Source: JBBRZM01 sp963813635 (lineage in GTDB: Bacteria > Actinomycetota > Acidimicrobiia > IMCC26256 > JBBRZM01). Taken from it: a stretch of 64,000 nt of DNA. This document shows, piece after piece, positions 28,127 to 38,944 of the stretch (position 1 is the first letter of the stretch; every line of letters starts with the position of its first letter). The position numbers and the translations under genes were made by a program. The notes beneath the pieces are model-generated. The model made no database searches, was not told where the DNA came from, and was given only the letters and a program-made list of their open reading frames with translations. The stretch covers positions 248,001 through 312,000 of the forward strand of contig CAWEZO010000002.1 of the NCBI GenBank assembly GCA_963813635.1. Reading direction: 5' to 3'.

Positions 28127-31100
28127 TTACGGGGCCTCCTGTGTCGGGGGCGGGGCCGGGAGCGTATCGGCCGCCGTTGCGCCGGCGCGGTCCCGCGCCA
28201 CCTCGACCAACGCATCGGCCGCGAGACACAGCACGGCGAACCACGCCAGCCCGGTGACGCGCGAGAAGTGGCTGGGCCAGTCGAACGTCGGCGGATAGTC
28301 ATATCGGACCTGCTGCAGGAGGATGTAGCCGGTCATCAACCCGAGCGCGCTCACCGCGGCGACCGGCAGTAGCCGCCAGCCCCGAACCATCGCGACACCG
28401 GCTCCGATACCGACGATCACACCCGCAATCGGGCTCGCAATGAACGTACCTACGAGCGCGACGACGACAGCCGTCAACCCGACGACGATCCCACTCGGCC
28501 GCCCACCGTTCACGGCGAACGGTGAGTGCAACACCGGCTGGTCGGGCTGCACGGAACCGGCCGGCACACGCGCTGCGCGCGCCTCACGACGCGAACGTCG
28601 ACGACGCGGGTTGAACAGCACGATCGCAAAGCAGGCGATCACTCCCAACACCGAGACCGCGAGCGCGATCCACACCCGTCCTTGCGGGGTCCACCGGAGC
28701 TTGATCGTCAGATCGCCGCGACCCTTGGGCGTCACGTACCACCCGTTGCTCATGCCGTCGACGAGCTGCGGCGCCCCGAGCGACGTGCCGTCGGCAAGTG
28801 TCGCCTTCCAGCCCTTGTTGAAGCTCTGGCCCAGGACGAGCCAGAACGGGTGACCCGGGTTCTTCACGCGCAAGTCGGCGCTGGTGCGGCCGGAGCTCGT
28901 GACCCGCACCGTCGGCGCCGCGGTGCGCGCGCCGCGCCCGCGCCCGCACCGGCGGCCGCGATGAGCGGCGAAGTGCTCGGCGCACCACCGGCCGCGGACG
29001 CGAGCACGAGCCGGTCGATGTCGAGCCCCGTGTCGTGTCCGGGCCGGGCCCGCACCACGTGCTCGCCCTTGCTCAGGCTGAGCCCGCTCGCGTCGCACGG
29101 CTCGAGCTTCATCGCCCCGCCGTTCTCGACGGTTGCGGTGTCGCCGATGATGCGCACGCCCAGCGGCTTGCCGTCGACGGTCACGAGATCGGTGCGGCAC
29201 GTCGCCGGAAGAGTCGCGGCCGGGCGCGGCATCGTGACGCCCGGGATGCCGAGCTCGGCGATGCCGACCGGCATGCTGATCCGCCGGCGGCTGTAGTAGT
29301 CCTTCGTCTTCACGTTGCGTACATCGTCGACGACGATCCGCACCGTCTTGCCCGTGACCGGCGCGAAACGCACCGTCTCGTTGACGGTCGCGTTCGGCGT
29401 CTTGGAGTCGCGTATCGCCGGCACGTCGACGACGCGGTCGGGCGCGCCTGCCGTTTGGATGCGCAAGCGCGTCGGCACCGAATGCCGGCCGTCGGCCACG
29501 AGCGACAGGTCGAGGTGATCGAACGTGACGGGCTGCGGGAATTCGTACTCGAGCGACTGGCCGCGCTGCTCGTTGTAGCCCGGGCTCCAGTAGGTGGACG
29601 GGTCGCCGTCGAGTGCTTTCGCTGCACGCGCGTTGACATCCCCGGGGAGACGGCCGGACGAGCGTGCGGTGATGCCGCCGTGCGCGGCGTCAGGCACGCC
29701 GAGAACGGCGTCGATCGTGTCGTCGTCGGTGAGGCCCGTGATCCGTGCGGCGCCCGAGAGGGCGAAGGCACGCGCCGCCGGCAGGTCGAAGACCCGCGCG
29801 AGCGCGACCTCTTCGTCCTGGCGCACCGGCTCGGCGGGATTCGCACGCAGACGGGTCATGACGAGCGTCAGCGGATGGTTGAGCGAAGCGGCACCGGTCG
29901 CGCGCAGGAGGTCGACCGGCATGCGGATCAACTCGTCGACGCGTTGGGTGCCGATTCGCAGCTCGGCGAGCCCGACCGCGCTGACGCCCACGTAGTCGGC
30001 CCGCTTGCCGGTGTTGGTGTCCTTGATCTGGAACTCGACCTTGTGGAACGTCCGTGACGGGAACGTCACGGTCTGGCCGGCGGCCGGGTTCGCGACGACG
30101 GATCGAGATTGACCGTCACCGGTGAGCCGCCGTCGAAGCGCAGGGTCGCCCGCGTGATGTAGCGGTCGCGGGTCTTGGTGATCGGCTGCACGAGATTGAC
30201 GTGGTCGGTGGTGACGTTGTGACCCAAGTCGATGACGAGCTTCTGGTTGGTGACGTCGCCGAACGCGCCGGTGCGCCACACGGTCGACGTATTGCCGTCG
30301 AACACGTTCGCGGGCCGGTCTTCGGGTGTGTACGACACCGGGTTGCCGTAATCAGTCGCCGTCACCGACTTCACCCCGCGCTGCTCGGCGACGCTACGCG
30401 TGTCGTCGCCGGTGCCGGGAAACACGTCGAGCCAGCGCGTCAGCAGGGTCGACCTTGATCGGCTTCTCCCCCGCGCGCTCCGTGTAGCCGGTGTTCTCGC
30501 GAATCGTGCCCCAACGCCGGGCGGCGCCGGCGGTTGGTGTCGGTGACGACCAATGCCGCGCCGTTCTGCAACGCGCGGCGCAGCTCGGGTTGGCGGCCGC
30601 GCAACGACGCCGAGTACTGGATCAGCTCCGTGCCGTTGATCACACCCGCCGCGGCCGCGTCGACCAGGCCCTCGCCGTCGCCTGCAACCAGCACGGGCGT
30701 GCCGGGATTCGCGGTGCGGATGATCTTCTGCGCATCCTTGACGGGGAACACCGCGACCGGCGGCGGCCACGGAGCGTTCGGCGACGTGGCGAGCTCGATC
30801 TCGTCGATCAGCGGCAGGCTCGCCGGCGCGCGGTTGGGCACCGCCGGGCCGAACGTCTGCGGCGTGCCGAGGCCCGGTGGCGGCGTCGGCTGGAACGCCG
30901 CCCACAGGGTGCGGGGCGCGGCGTGCGGTACCGCTCGTACTGGAGATCCGACCGCAGCAGGACGTCACCCGCGCTGAGGAGCCGCGACACGGGAGCGAAC
31001 GACGCCGGGTCGTCGGTGCCCTCCTGGAGCCGGTGGTCGAACGCGATCAGCAGGTCGGCGGATGCTTGCGACCCGAACGGGATCAGCTCGCGCTCGACGT

Positions 31101-32598
31101 AGGGGCGATCCATGAGCCCCGGCGTGATCGGGTCAACGGTGTTGCCCCAGCGATACGAGGAGAAGTCCGACCCGGGGATCTCGAGCACCCGGGTGTCGTG
31201 ACTCTCACGGTCGAGCTGCTGCGCCGCGGTGGTCCAGTAGCTCGGGATCTGCCCCGGCCGCTCGAGGTTCTCGCCGATGTAGTCGGCGCCCCACGCGGCC
31301 GGCAGGTTGGCGACGACCAGCACGCCGACGAGCAGCGCGCCCACCAGCCCTGCGCGTGGTCGCCGCTGCCACAACGCGGCCACACCGGAGCCGAGCAGGA
31401 CGGCCGAGCCGAGCGCGATGAGCGGGACCGCGCGCGGTGTGCTGCGCAACGCGAGCCCGGCGCTCGAGCCGCTCGCGAACGCCTTGAACAACCGGCCGAG
31501 CAGCGACGGGTCGCCATACGGGAACGGCCCGACCGCGATCATCATGCCGATGAGGACGAGCGCCACGAAGTAGGCCCGGTGACGCCAGCGCGTGACGCTC
31601 GCGGCAATGAACACGAGGATCGGAATCGCGAAGCTCACGAGGAGCAACCAGACCTGCTGGGTGTACCCGACCGACTGCTCGATCCACGGTCCGATGCCAT
31701 CACGACCGTAGAAGAACCAGTTGCCGAGCCCCCGGAGCACCTCGGGTGGCGACGACGCGGTCGCGACCGTCTTGACCGTCTCGGTGAAGTTGAGCACCGG
31801 CAGTCCGTACGCACCCTGGAGCGACAGGCCGGCGATCCACCAGAACGCGGTGACGAGGACGAGGACGAAGATGCGCATCGCGGCCCCGAGCGCCTGGCGC
31901 ACGGTCGCTTCGCGCTCGACAAAGACCGCGAACAGGATCCACAGCACCGGCGCGACCCCGGCGAACAGCAGTGACGTCGCGTTGGTGCCCCCGACCATCA
32001 CCGTCACGAGCGCGAACAACGCGGGGCTGCGCCAATCGCGCCGGCGCACGCTGCGGATCGCGAGACCCACCATCCAGCCCAGCGCGCCCCACGGCAGCAG
32101 GATCGCCGAGATGCGCGCCGTGTAGGCAAGGGGGTAGGGCGTCAGCATGTACGCGAGCGCGGCGACCGTCGCGCCGGTGCCGCGCCAGTCGAGCTCGCGC
32201 AGCAGAAACAGCACGCCCGCGCCCGCGGCGAACGTGATCGAACCCAGCCAGATGCGCTGTGCGATCCAGTCGGAGACACCGAGGTGCTGCGTCAGCCAGT
32301 AGTAGGGGCCCATCGGGAACAGGTAACCGATGTTCTGGTGGGTGACGGTGCCCGACCCCATGTTGGGGTCCCAGAGGTACGGGGCCCGGCTGAGCAGACG
32401 CCCTGGGTTCAAGTAGAGGTACTGCTTCGTGTCCGCGCTCACCTTGCCCGGCGCGGAGAGAAGGAACGGCACGTACGCGAGCAGCGCGAGGGCGAGGTGG
32501 GTCAACAGTGACTGGTGCCGCGCGGCCGCGTTCGCGACCGTCCCGTGGTTCCGTTGCACGGTCACGCGGCCCTTGACGGGCGCTGTGGTCGCCGTCAC
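28127..32598 (-). CDS. aftD: AftD-like arabinofuranosyltransferase, DUF3367 (frameshifted)
   Basis: Very large membrane glycosyltransferase, about 1,490 residues, like mycobacterial AftD (alpha-(1->3)-arabinofuranosyltransferase using decaprenyl-phosphoarabinose). The first 500 residues are a GT-C membrane region: an early acidic loop (PGKVSADTKQYLYLNPGRLL), PYLWDPNMGSGTVTHQNIGY, then about ten hydrophobic helices. A long extracytoplasmic part follows with carbohydrate-binding folds of the F5/8 C type (NVFDGNTSTVWRTGAFG; ALDGDPSTYWSPGYNE), then C-terminal helices. Breaks near 30940, 30520, 30460, 30110 and 28920. The GTG start overlaps the GT4 stop (GTGA). Role in arabinan or a related polymer is inferred from the family. 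Confidence 0.82.
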
Positions 32599-33780
32599 CG
32601 ACGGTGCAGGCGCCGCGCCTCGGTCGCCAGCGCTTCGAGCGCGCCGCGCGCCGTTGCCTCCCAGGTGAAGCGCGACGCGTGCTCGAGCGCCGTTGCGCTC
32701 ATGCGGGCTCGCAGCCCATCATCACCAAGGATCGAATCCATGTACTCGATCATCTCGTCGGGCGTGTCGGCGAGGAAGCCGGTGCTCCCGTGCACGACGG
32801 CGTCGCGATGTCCGGCGATGTTGCTGACGACGGCAGGCGTGCCACACGCGGCCGCCTCGGTGATCGTCATCCCCCATCCCTCGCGTGCCGACGTGCTCGC
32901 CACGAGCCACGCCTGCCGGTAGAGGCTGAGCAGCTTCGCGTCGTCGACCCGGCCGGTCAGGCGGATCCATGCCGAGGCACCCGCCTCGTCGATGTGGGCC
33001 TCGAGTGATTCGCGTTCGTAGCCCTCGCCGATGATCATGGCGCGGAGCTTGGGATGGCGCGGCTTCGAGCGCGACCAGCGCATCGACGAGCGCCGGGAAC
33101 TGCTTCACGGGGACGAGCCGGCCGACCGCCACCACGAGCGGTTCGGGGGAACGCTTCTCGCCCGGCGAATACCTCGGGTCGATACCGGGCGGCACGACCG
33201 TGATGCGCTTGGCGCGGAACCCGAGGTCCTCCACGAGCTCGCGCTTGGAGGATTCGGACAGGGTGACGATGTGGCTGCGGCGATAGACGAGCGGCGCGAC
33301 ACGCGACTCGATGGTGCGGCCGAACTTCGCCAGCCGGGGTGAGAGCGTCATGTCCCACATCTCCGCGTGCATGTGGTGGAGGAACACGATGCGGGGGCCG
33401 GGTGCCCACAACGGCGAGAAGAACGGCATGCCGTTCCAAATCTCGACCAGACCGTCGCGCGAGCCGTGCCAGCCCATCGACTCGCTGAGGGCGGCGCGCG
33501 GGAACACGAGGTAGCGACCCCCCTTGCGGATCACGCGGTACCCGTCGCGCCAGCTGACCTGCGGGTGGCCCGCCGCGTACGACGTGCGGAAGTTGACCTC
33601 GATGCCGGCTTCGGCCCAGACGCGGGCGATCTCTGCGGCATGGAGCTCGGAGCCACCGGCTTCGGGATCGTCGAGGTCACGCCAAGCGAGGAAGTGAATC
33701 CGTCGCAAGCCGGCCTCGGCGGCGATCTCGCTGAGCTTGGGAGGAGCGGGGGATGTGGACCCGCCACGGCGTGGGTTCAC
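32595..33780 (-). CDS. Glycosyltransferase family 4 (one frameshift)
   Basis: GT-B fold retaining glycosyltransferase of about 395 residues. The N-terminal domain has the GGSELHAAEIARVWAEAG motif of the acceptor site; the C-terminal domain shows VVPPGIDPRYSPG, VVAVGRLVPVKQFPALVDAL and, after a break near 33060, GEGYERESLEAHI, GRVDDAKLLSLYRQA and SAREGWGMTITEAAACGTPAVVSN, where the acidic EA pair binds the nucleotide sugar. It sits between an acyltransferase (12 bp) and AftD (4-bp overlap). It probably adds a sugar to an envelope lipid or polysaccharide; the donor is unknown. GTG start. Confidence 0.9.
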
Positions 33781-33792
33781 GGCGATTCGAGG

Positions 33793-34997
33793 TTAACGCA
33801 GCACCGGTCGTTCACTTGGTACAGGGCCGCGCGCGCCGCCGCCTCGCTTGAGCCGTAAGGCGGGACGCTCCACCACGTAGTAGCTGATCGTGGCCGCGAC
33901 GACGCTGAGCGCCACGACGACGGCGAGCATCTGCCAGAACGGCGAGTTGAACAGATGCGTGTCGCTCCACTGGAGGTACTTGTCGATCCAGAGCTCGTGC
34001 CAGAGATACACGCCGTAGGAGACGAGCCCGAGGAACACGACCGGCCGCCACCGCAGCACCCGCCGGATGACCCCCCGATCCTGGGGGCCGAACACGCCCG
34101 GGAGCAGGAGCAGCAGACGCGGTGAGCCCGTACAGCCCGATCCACGTCATCCACTGGGCACCGGAGAGGTGCGGGTACCCGACGTCGAACTGCGTCATCG
34201 TGATCCAGTACGCGCACGCGGCCGCGACCCAGCACAGCAGCGGTTGGTCGCCGACGAACCTGACGACCCGTGGCACGCTGCCCTGCTGGGCGATGCGCGC
34301 GCTGATCAGCGCGAGGCCCATTCCGAGGGCGAACAGGCCGAGATAGCCGGGGAGCCACGAGTGCAGATGGTCGAGGCTCAACCGCAGCGTGGATACCCAC
34401 TCGTGCCACGCGAGCGACACCACGCCCATGGTGACGAGCCCGATTGTCTCGACGAGCACGACCCGTCCAATACGACACGCGACCCGGCGGACGGCCCACG
34501 CGTACAGCGGCAGGAAGAGATAGAAGGCGAGCTCCACGCACAGCGTCCAGGCTTGCTGGATCCCGCCGTAGCTGTGGTGCCTCGTGTACTGCTGGAGCAA
34601 CCCGTAGTAGGAGATGAAGTCACCGACATTGTTGATCTGATGCTTGGGTCCGGCCTGATGGAAGACGTAGACGGCGAACGTCGAGCGCGAGCCAGTACGC
34701 CGGGAAGATGCGGAGGAAGCGCGCCCGGAAGTAGCGCGAGAGAGGCATCGGCGCGCGGCCGGTGAGGTGCGTCGACACGAACGGGCGGTAGAGCAGGAAC
34801 CCCGAGATCAGGAAGAAGACGGCAACGCCGACGTCGAGCCGGCTGAATGTCAGGCCGAGGGTGTGCTTGCGGAACACGAGACCCGACGCGACCGACACGT
34901 GGAGCGCGAGCACCGCCATCGCGGCCAGCGCGCGGTAGCCGTCGATGCACGGAAACCATTCCCGCGGCGCGGTCGCGTCGTCGGGGGCGATGCTCAA
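33793..34997 (-). CDS. Acyltransferase-3 family protein (two frameshifts)
   Basis: Integral membrane O-acyltransferase (OafA/NodX type), about 400 residues, ten or more helices. The family motif is PCIDGYRALAAMAVLALHV; then RLDVGVAVFFLISGFLLYRPFV, RARFLRIFPAYWLAL, IQQAWTLCVELAFYLFLPLYAW and the C-terminal ISYYVVERPALRLKR. Breaks near 34680 and 34110. The apparent start is a TTG at 34997 whose bases overlap the preceding stop (TTGA), consistent with the coupled layout of this locus. It would O-acetylate or O-acylate a sugar of the envelope glycan. Confidence 0.87.
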
Positions 34998-36389
34998 CTC
35001 GGGCCGACCGGCGTGCCCGCGGGCTCGAAGGGCGTCGCGACCTCCGTGTCGTCATGCGCCGCGTCGGGCGACGGGTCGGGCTCGGCCTCCGGCGCCGACG
35101 GCTTTCTCCACCAACGGGTGATGGCGGCGTCGATGGCGACGGCTGGCAACACGACAAAGGTGATCTCGAGCGGCGCGCGATACCGGGTGTTGCCGAACGC
35201 GATGAGCACGGCGCTCACGACGATCACGAACGTCGCCAGGAACGGCAGCAGCGTCACCTTCCGGCGCCAGAGCACGACCGCGCCGAGGATCGCGAGCGGC
35301 GCGAGCAGGTAGTACTGCACCAGCGCGATCCTCGCCGCGCCGAGCTCGCGGCCCTCGACCCGGTCGTACAGGATCTTCTGATTGATGTTGGGCGTCCCCC
35401 ACGGCGAGCCGGGGTGGTACAGCTCGAACACCCGGCCCAGCCGCGCGAGCTCGACCGCCGGTAGTCGGTCCTCGTGCGCCCGGATGTACGCGGACGCGCG
35501 CCGGCGCCACTCACGCGCCTGCTCCGACGCGTCACCCTTGGGCACCGGTCGGTCGAGCACGCACTTCGGGTTCCACCAGCCGAGCAACGGCCCGTAGTAC
35601 GTGGTATCGCAGCTGGCGCTCGCGATCGTGATCTCCCGCGCCACCGGACAGGTACAGCGGATAGCGGAACGCCGTCATGTTACGGATCACCCACGGCGAG
35701 ATCACCAGAGCCGCGAGGGCGCAGCCGGCCAGGATGACCCCGATGCGGCGGCGCACGTCCCAGGACTTGACCCGCCATGCCAACGGCAACAGCACGAGCG
35801 GCAAGAAGAGGGCGACCTCGGCGCGCGTGAGCATGGCGACGCCGCACATGGCGCCGAGCCACAGCGCTCGCCCCGTACTCGGTTGCCTCCAGAACCGGTA
35901 CGACAGCAGGATGACGACCGCGACCATGAAGAACGTGATCGTCTCCGAGGTCACCAGCGGGTCCTGCACCCACAAGTTGGCGTACACGGCAGCGATCGCC
36001 GCCGCGATCAGTCCGGTGCGCTCCCCCACGACCTCCCGCCCGACCAGTCCGCAGACGAAGACGGTGCCCGCGCCGAGCAGGCAGCTCGCGACCATGTGCC
36101 AGTGGAAGCTCGACAAGCCGACGAGCGAGAACGCGGCGTAGTACAGCGGCGCGAGGGGCGGGTGGTCGGCCGACGCACCGCGCGGGATCACGTGTCCGTT
36201 GTGCAAGTCGCGGTACCACTGGAAGCCGTCACCGTGGATCAGGCCGTTGGCCTGGTAGTGGTAATAGAACGCGTCGCCGCCGATGGCTTGGCCCCACTTG
36301 TAGTGGTAGGCGTAGAAGAGCCGCACGGCCAAGCCGACGACTGCGAGCAGCGACAGCCAGAGGAAGAAGCGTGTTGTGCGGGTCGTCAC
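34994..36389 (-). CDS. GT39-like membrane glycosyltransferase (one frameshift)
   Basis: ArnT/PMT-type GT-C protein, about 465 residues. Starts at GTG 36389 with TTRTTRFFLWLSLLAVVGLAVRL, then GGDAFYYHYQANGLIHGDG, the catalytic acidic loop, GASADHPPLAPLYYAAF and repeated hydrophobic helices including a charged loop RRRIGVILAGCALAALVISP. After a break near 35645 the extracytoplasmic loop and two more helices follow (LLPFLATFVIVVSAVLIAFG), with an acidic C-terminal tail (SAPEAEPDPSPDAAHDD). It takes a polyprenyl-phosphate sugar and transfers it outside the membrane. The stop overlaps the next start by 4 bp. The first gene after palindrome B2. Confidence 0.87.
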
Positions 36390-36453
36390 GGGCGCCAACG
36401 TTACCGGCCGGGCTGCGAAAACTGCGGTTCGGTCGCGGCCGCTCTCGTGCATG

Positions 36454-36499
36454 CGTTTGTGCGATCGGGCCCCGTATAGGGGCCACGATCGCACAAACG
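36454..36499. repeat. Palindromic repeat family B, copy B2 (46 bp)
   Basis: Terminal repeats CGTTTGTGCGATC and GATCGCACAAACG are perfect, with inner GGGCCCC and GGGGCC arms around GTATA. It lies between the DUF2304 stop and the GT39-like start, 19 bp after the stop, where it could separate two transcription units. Confidence 0.92.
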
Positions 36500-36518
36500 G
36501 TCGGGGGGTCGAACCCGG

Positions 36519-36913
36519 TTACCGGCGGTCGGCGTCGCTCGCCGGATCGGGTGGCATGCCGTCGCTGAGATCACCGCGATCGAACATGCGGGCCCGCAAC
36601 AGCGCCAACTCCTCCGCGAGCGAACGCGCCCGTTCCTCGAGGCGCGACACCTCCCACGACATGTGCACGAGCAGGAGCAACGCGAACGCGAGACCGAGCA
36701 GCAAGAAGGCTCCGAGCGGGTACTGCACCCCGAGCACGTCGGCGCCGCGGTGCAGCAGCCACGGCCAGAGTGCGAGGAGCGAGAGCACCGGGACGGCGAA
36801 GAGCCACGGGAGCACGTACTTGCCCCGCAACTGCCGGCGCCGAACGAGACGCAAGAGCCACAGGAGCGACGCGATGAGCATCACCGCGACGAGCACGCGG
36901 TCGGCGCGTTCAT
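36519..36913 (-). CDS. DUF2304 family membrane protein
   Basis: A small protein of about 130 residues with three hydrophobic helices (LVAVMLIASLLWLLRLVRRR, PWLFAVPVLSLLALWPWL, FLLLGLAFALLLLVHMSW) and a charged C-terminal coiled coil (SRLEERARSLAEELALLRARM). DUF2304 proteins commonly stand next to polyprenol-phosphate GT2 enzymes, exactly as here, and may anchor or regulate them; function is not established. The ATG at 36913 overlaps the GT2 stop by 4 bp but needs one extra base soon after to reach the main frame; an internal GTG at about 36902 would avoid this. Confidence 0.8.
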
Positions 36914-37632
36914 CGCGCCGTTCCACGTGAGCGGGGCAGTCGCCTCGACGCGGTGCACACGAGCACGAGCATCGTGCGCAGATACCGATACACGAGCCGC
37001 AGGTTTCGTTGCGACGGAGCGCCGCCGGCACGGCCTCGCATCCGCGTCGGGACCTCCACCACCGTGAATCCGTGGGCCAACGCGAGCAGCAGTGCCTCCA
37101 CCGTGTCGCCCATGTACTCGACCGACAGCTCGCGCGCGAACATCTCGAACACGGGCCGGTTGAACGCCCGGAACCCTGACGTCGTGTCGGAGAACCGCCG
37201 GCCGGTCAGCAACCGCACGACCACACGGAGCGCGGCCATCGCTCCCCCGCGAGCCGCGCCGACGTCGTACTCGTCGACGTCGCCACCGAATCGATTGCCG
37301 ATCGCCATGTCGGCACCCTCGTCGAGCGCGTGCAGCAGCTTCTTGATCTCGGCCGGATCGTGCTGGCCGTCGGCGTCGAACTGGATGCTGCGGTCGTAGC
37401 CGCACGCGACCGCGTACCGGAAGCCGGCGCGCAACGCTCCGCCTACACCCAAGTTGAACGGCAGCGTCATCACGGTCGCGCCGGATCGCGCCGCGACATC
37501 GGTGGTGTGATCGCTCGACCCGTCGTCGACCACGAGCACGTCGTGCTCCTCGACGCGCTCCGCGAGCTCTTGGAGCACGCCGGGAAGTGCGGCCTCCTCG
37601 TTGTACGCGGGGATGATGATGAGGGTACGCAC
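36910..37632 (-). CDS. Glycosyltransferase family 2 (polyprenol-phosphate type)
   Basis: GT-A fold glycosyltransferase of 240 residues, intact. Motifs: LIIIPAYNEEAALPGVL, VLVVDDGSSDHTTDVA, FNLGVGGALRAGFRYA, the metal motif SIQFDADGQHDPAEI and SDTTSGFRAFNRPV. This is the dolichol/polyprenyl-phosphate-mannose-synthase-like group, making polyprenyl-P-sugars that the GT39 and AftD enzymes of this locus would consume. The C-terminus has no added membrane helices, which the overlapping DUF2304 gene may supply. Confidence 0.92.
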   Translation of the reverse strand: MRTLIIIPAYNEEAALPGVLQELAERVEEHDVLVVDDGSSDHTTDVAARSGATVMTLPFNLGVGGALRAGFRYAVACGYDRSIQFDADGQHDPAEIKKLLHALDEGADMAIGNRFGGDVDEYDVGAARGGAMAALRVVVRLLTGRRFSDTTSGFRAFNRPVFEMFARELSVEYMGDTVEALLLALAHGFTVVEVPTRMRGRAGGAPSQRNLRLVYRYLRTMLVLVCTASRRLPRSRGTAR

Positions 37633-37644
37633 GTCGATGCCAGG

Positions 37645-38944
37645 CTAGGCCGCGGGTGTGTCCGCGGCCCGGACCGGCGCCTTGGTGTTGCGGCGCCATG
37701 GCGGACGCCGCTTCAACCGCAACGCCGGTCGTTCGACGAAGTAGTAGCTCAGCGCCGCGGCAACGAGCGTCATCGCGAGCGTGAGGACGAGCAGCGACAG
37801 GAAGTGCGGCGCGGGAATCCACGACGGCAGGACCGGCCGGCCGAACGCGTTGTCGGGGGCGAGCAGCTCGATGAGATCCTTGTGCCAGAGGAACACGCCG
37901 TACGACACGAGACCCACCCACGCGACAACCCGTGAGCGCAGGAACCATCGGATCCGGCCGCGCTCCTGGTTCCCGAACACCGCCGGCAGCAACAAGAAGA
38001 ACCCGGTCGCGCCGTAGAACACCTGCTTGAGCATCTCCTGACGCTTCGTGATGTTGAGCGTGTCGGCATTGAGGCCGAGCTGCGTCGAGATCACGAAGAA
38101 CGTCAGGCCCGCGATACACCACCACAGCGCCGGATACCTGCCGATCGCATCGATCCATCTCGGAGCCGCGCCGCGGCGCTCGACCCAGACGCTGATGACC
38201 GCCAGGCCCATACCGAGTCCGAACAGGTCGAGCTGTGACGGCAGCCACAAGGTGGACGGTGTCGCCTGTGAGTGGCTCCACAACAAGAGCGTGTGTGTGC
38301 CGAGACCGATCACGATCAGGGTGCACACGGCGATGAGCTCCACCGCGAAACCGTCGCGCGACGGGGATCGCGAGGGCACGTATGGCAAGGGCGAACAGTG
38401 GCAGGAAGAGGTAGAAGCTGATCTCGACGCACAGGCTCCACGCCTGCACGATCCCGGTGAACAGGTGTGCGCGGGAGTAGATCTGCGCAAACCCGTAGAG
38501 GTAGAAGACGTCGCCGGCGTTGTGCACCTTGACGGTGCCGAACACGAGGATGGTCACCGTGAGCACGAGCCAGTAGGCGGGCAGGATGCGCAAGGCGCGG
38601 CGCCAGTAGAAGTCGCCGAGGCGTGGCGCGGACCGGTCGGCGAGATGTGCCGACACGAACGGGCGGTAAAGCAGGAAGCCCGATAACAAGAAGAAGATCG
38701 CCACGCCGGCGTCCATGTGGGCGAGGAACCTTCCCCAGTACGTGCTCGAGTACGAGCCGGCGGCTGCGCCGACGTGGGTGAACAGCACCGCGATGGCGGC
38801 GATGGCACGCAATCCGTCGAAGCCGGGAAAGTGCGCACGATTCGCAACGACGGGATTACTCGCGTCGGCCGGATGCGCGGGTTCGCCCGCCAGGCCGCTG
38901 CTCGCGTCGGCCTGGTCGCCCACCACCTCGGGTTTCACGGTCAC
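37645..38944 (-). CDS. Acyltransferase-3 family protein (one frameshift)
   Basis: Membrane O-acyltransferase, about 433 residues. A flexible N-terminal segment with one AHPADA unit precedes PGFDGLRAIAAIAVLFTHVG; then HMDAGVAIFFLLSGFLLYRPF, RRALRILPAYWLVLT, VQAWSLCVEISFYLFLPLFA, and after a break near 38370 the rest with the ending LSYYFVERPALRLKRRP. Starts at GTG 38944, whose bases overlap the stop of the next acyltransferase (GTGA). Closely related to its upstream neighbour, so one is probably a duplicate with a new acceptor position. The last 12 bp separate it from the GT2 gene. Confidence 0.88.

Noticed and set aside
33781..33830. Possible fourth palindrome family in the GT4/acyltransferase gap (CGTTCACTTGG)
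   Set aside because: The left end recalls family A but no matching right arm is present; the gap is only 12 bp and the rest is coding.
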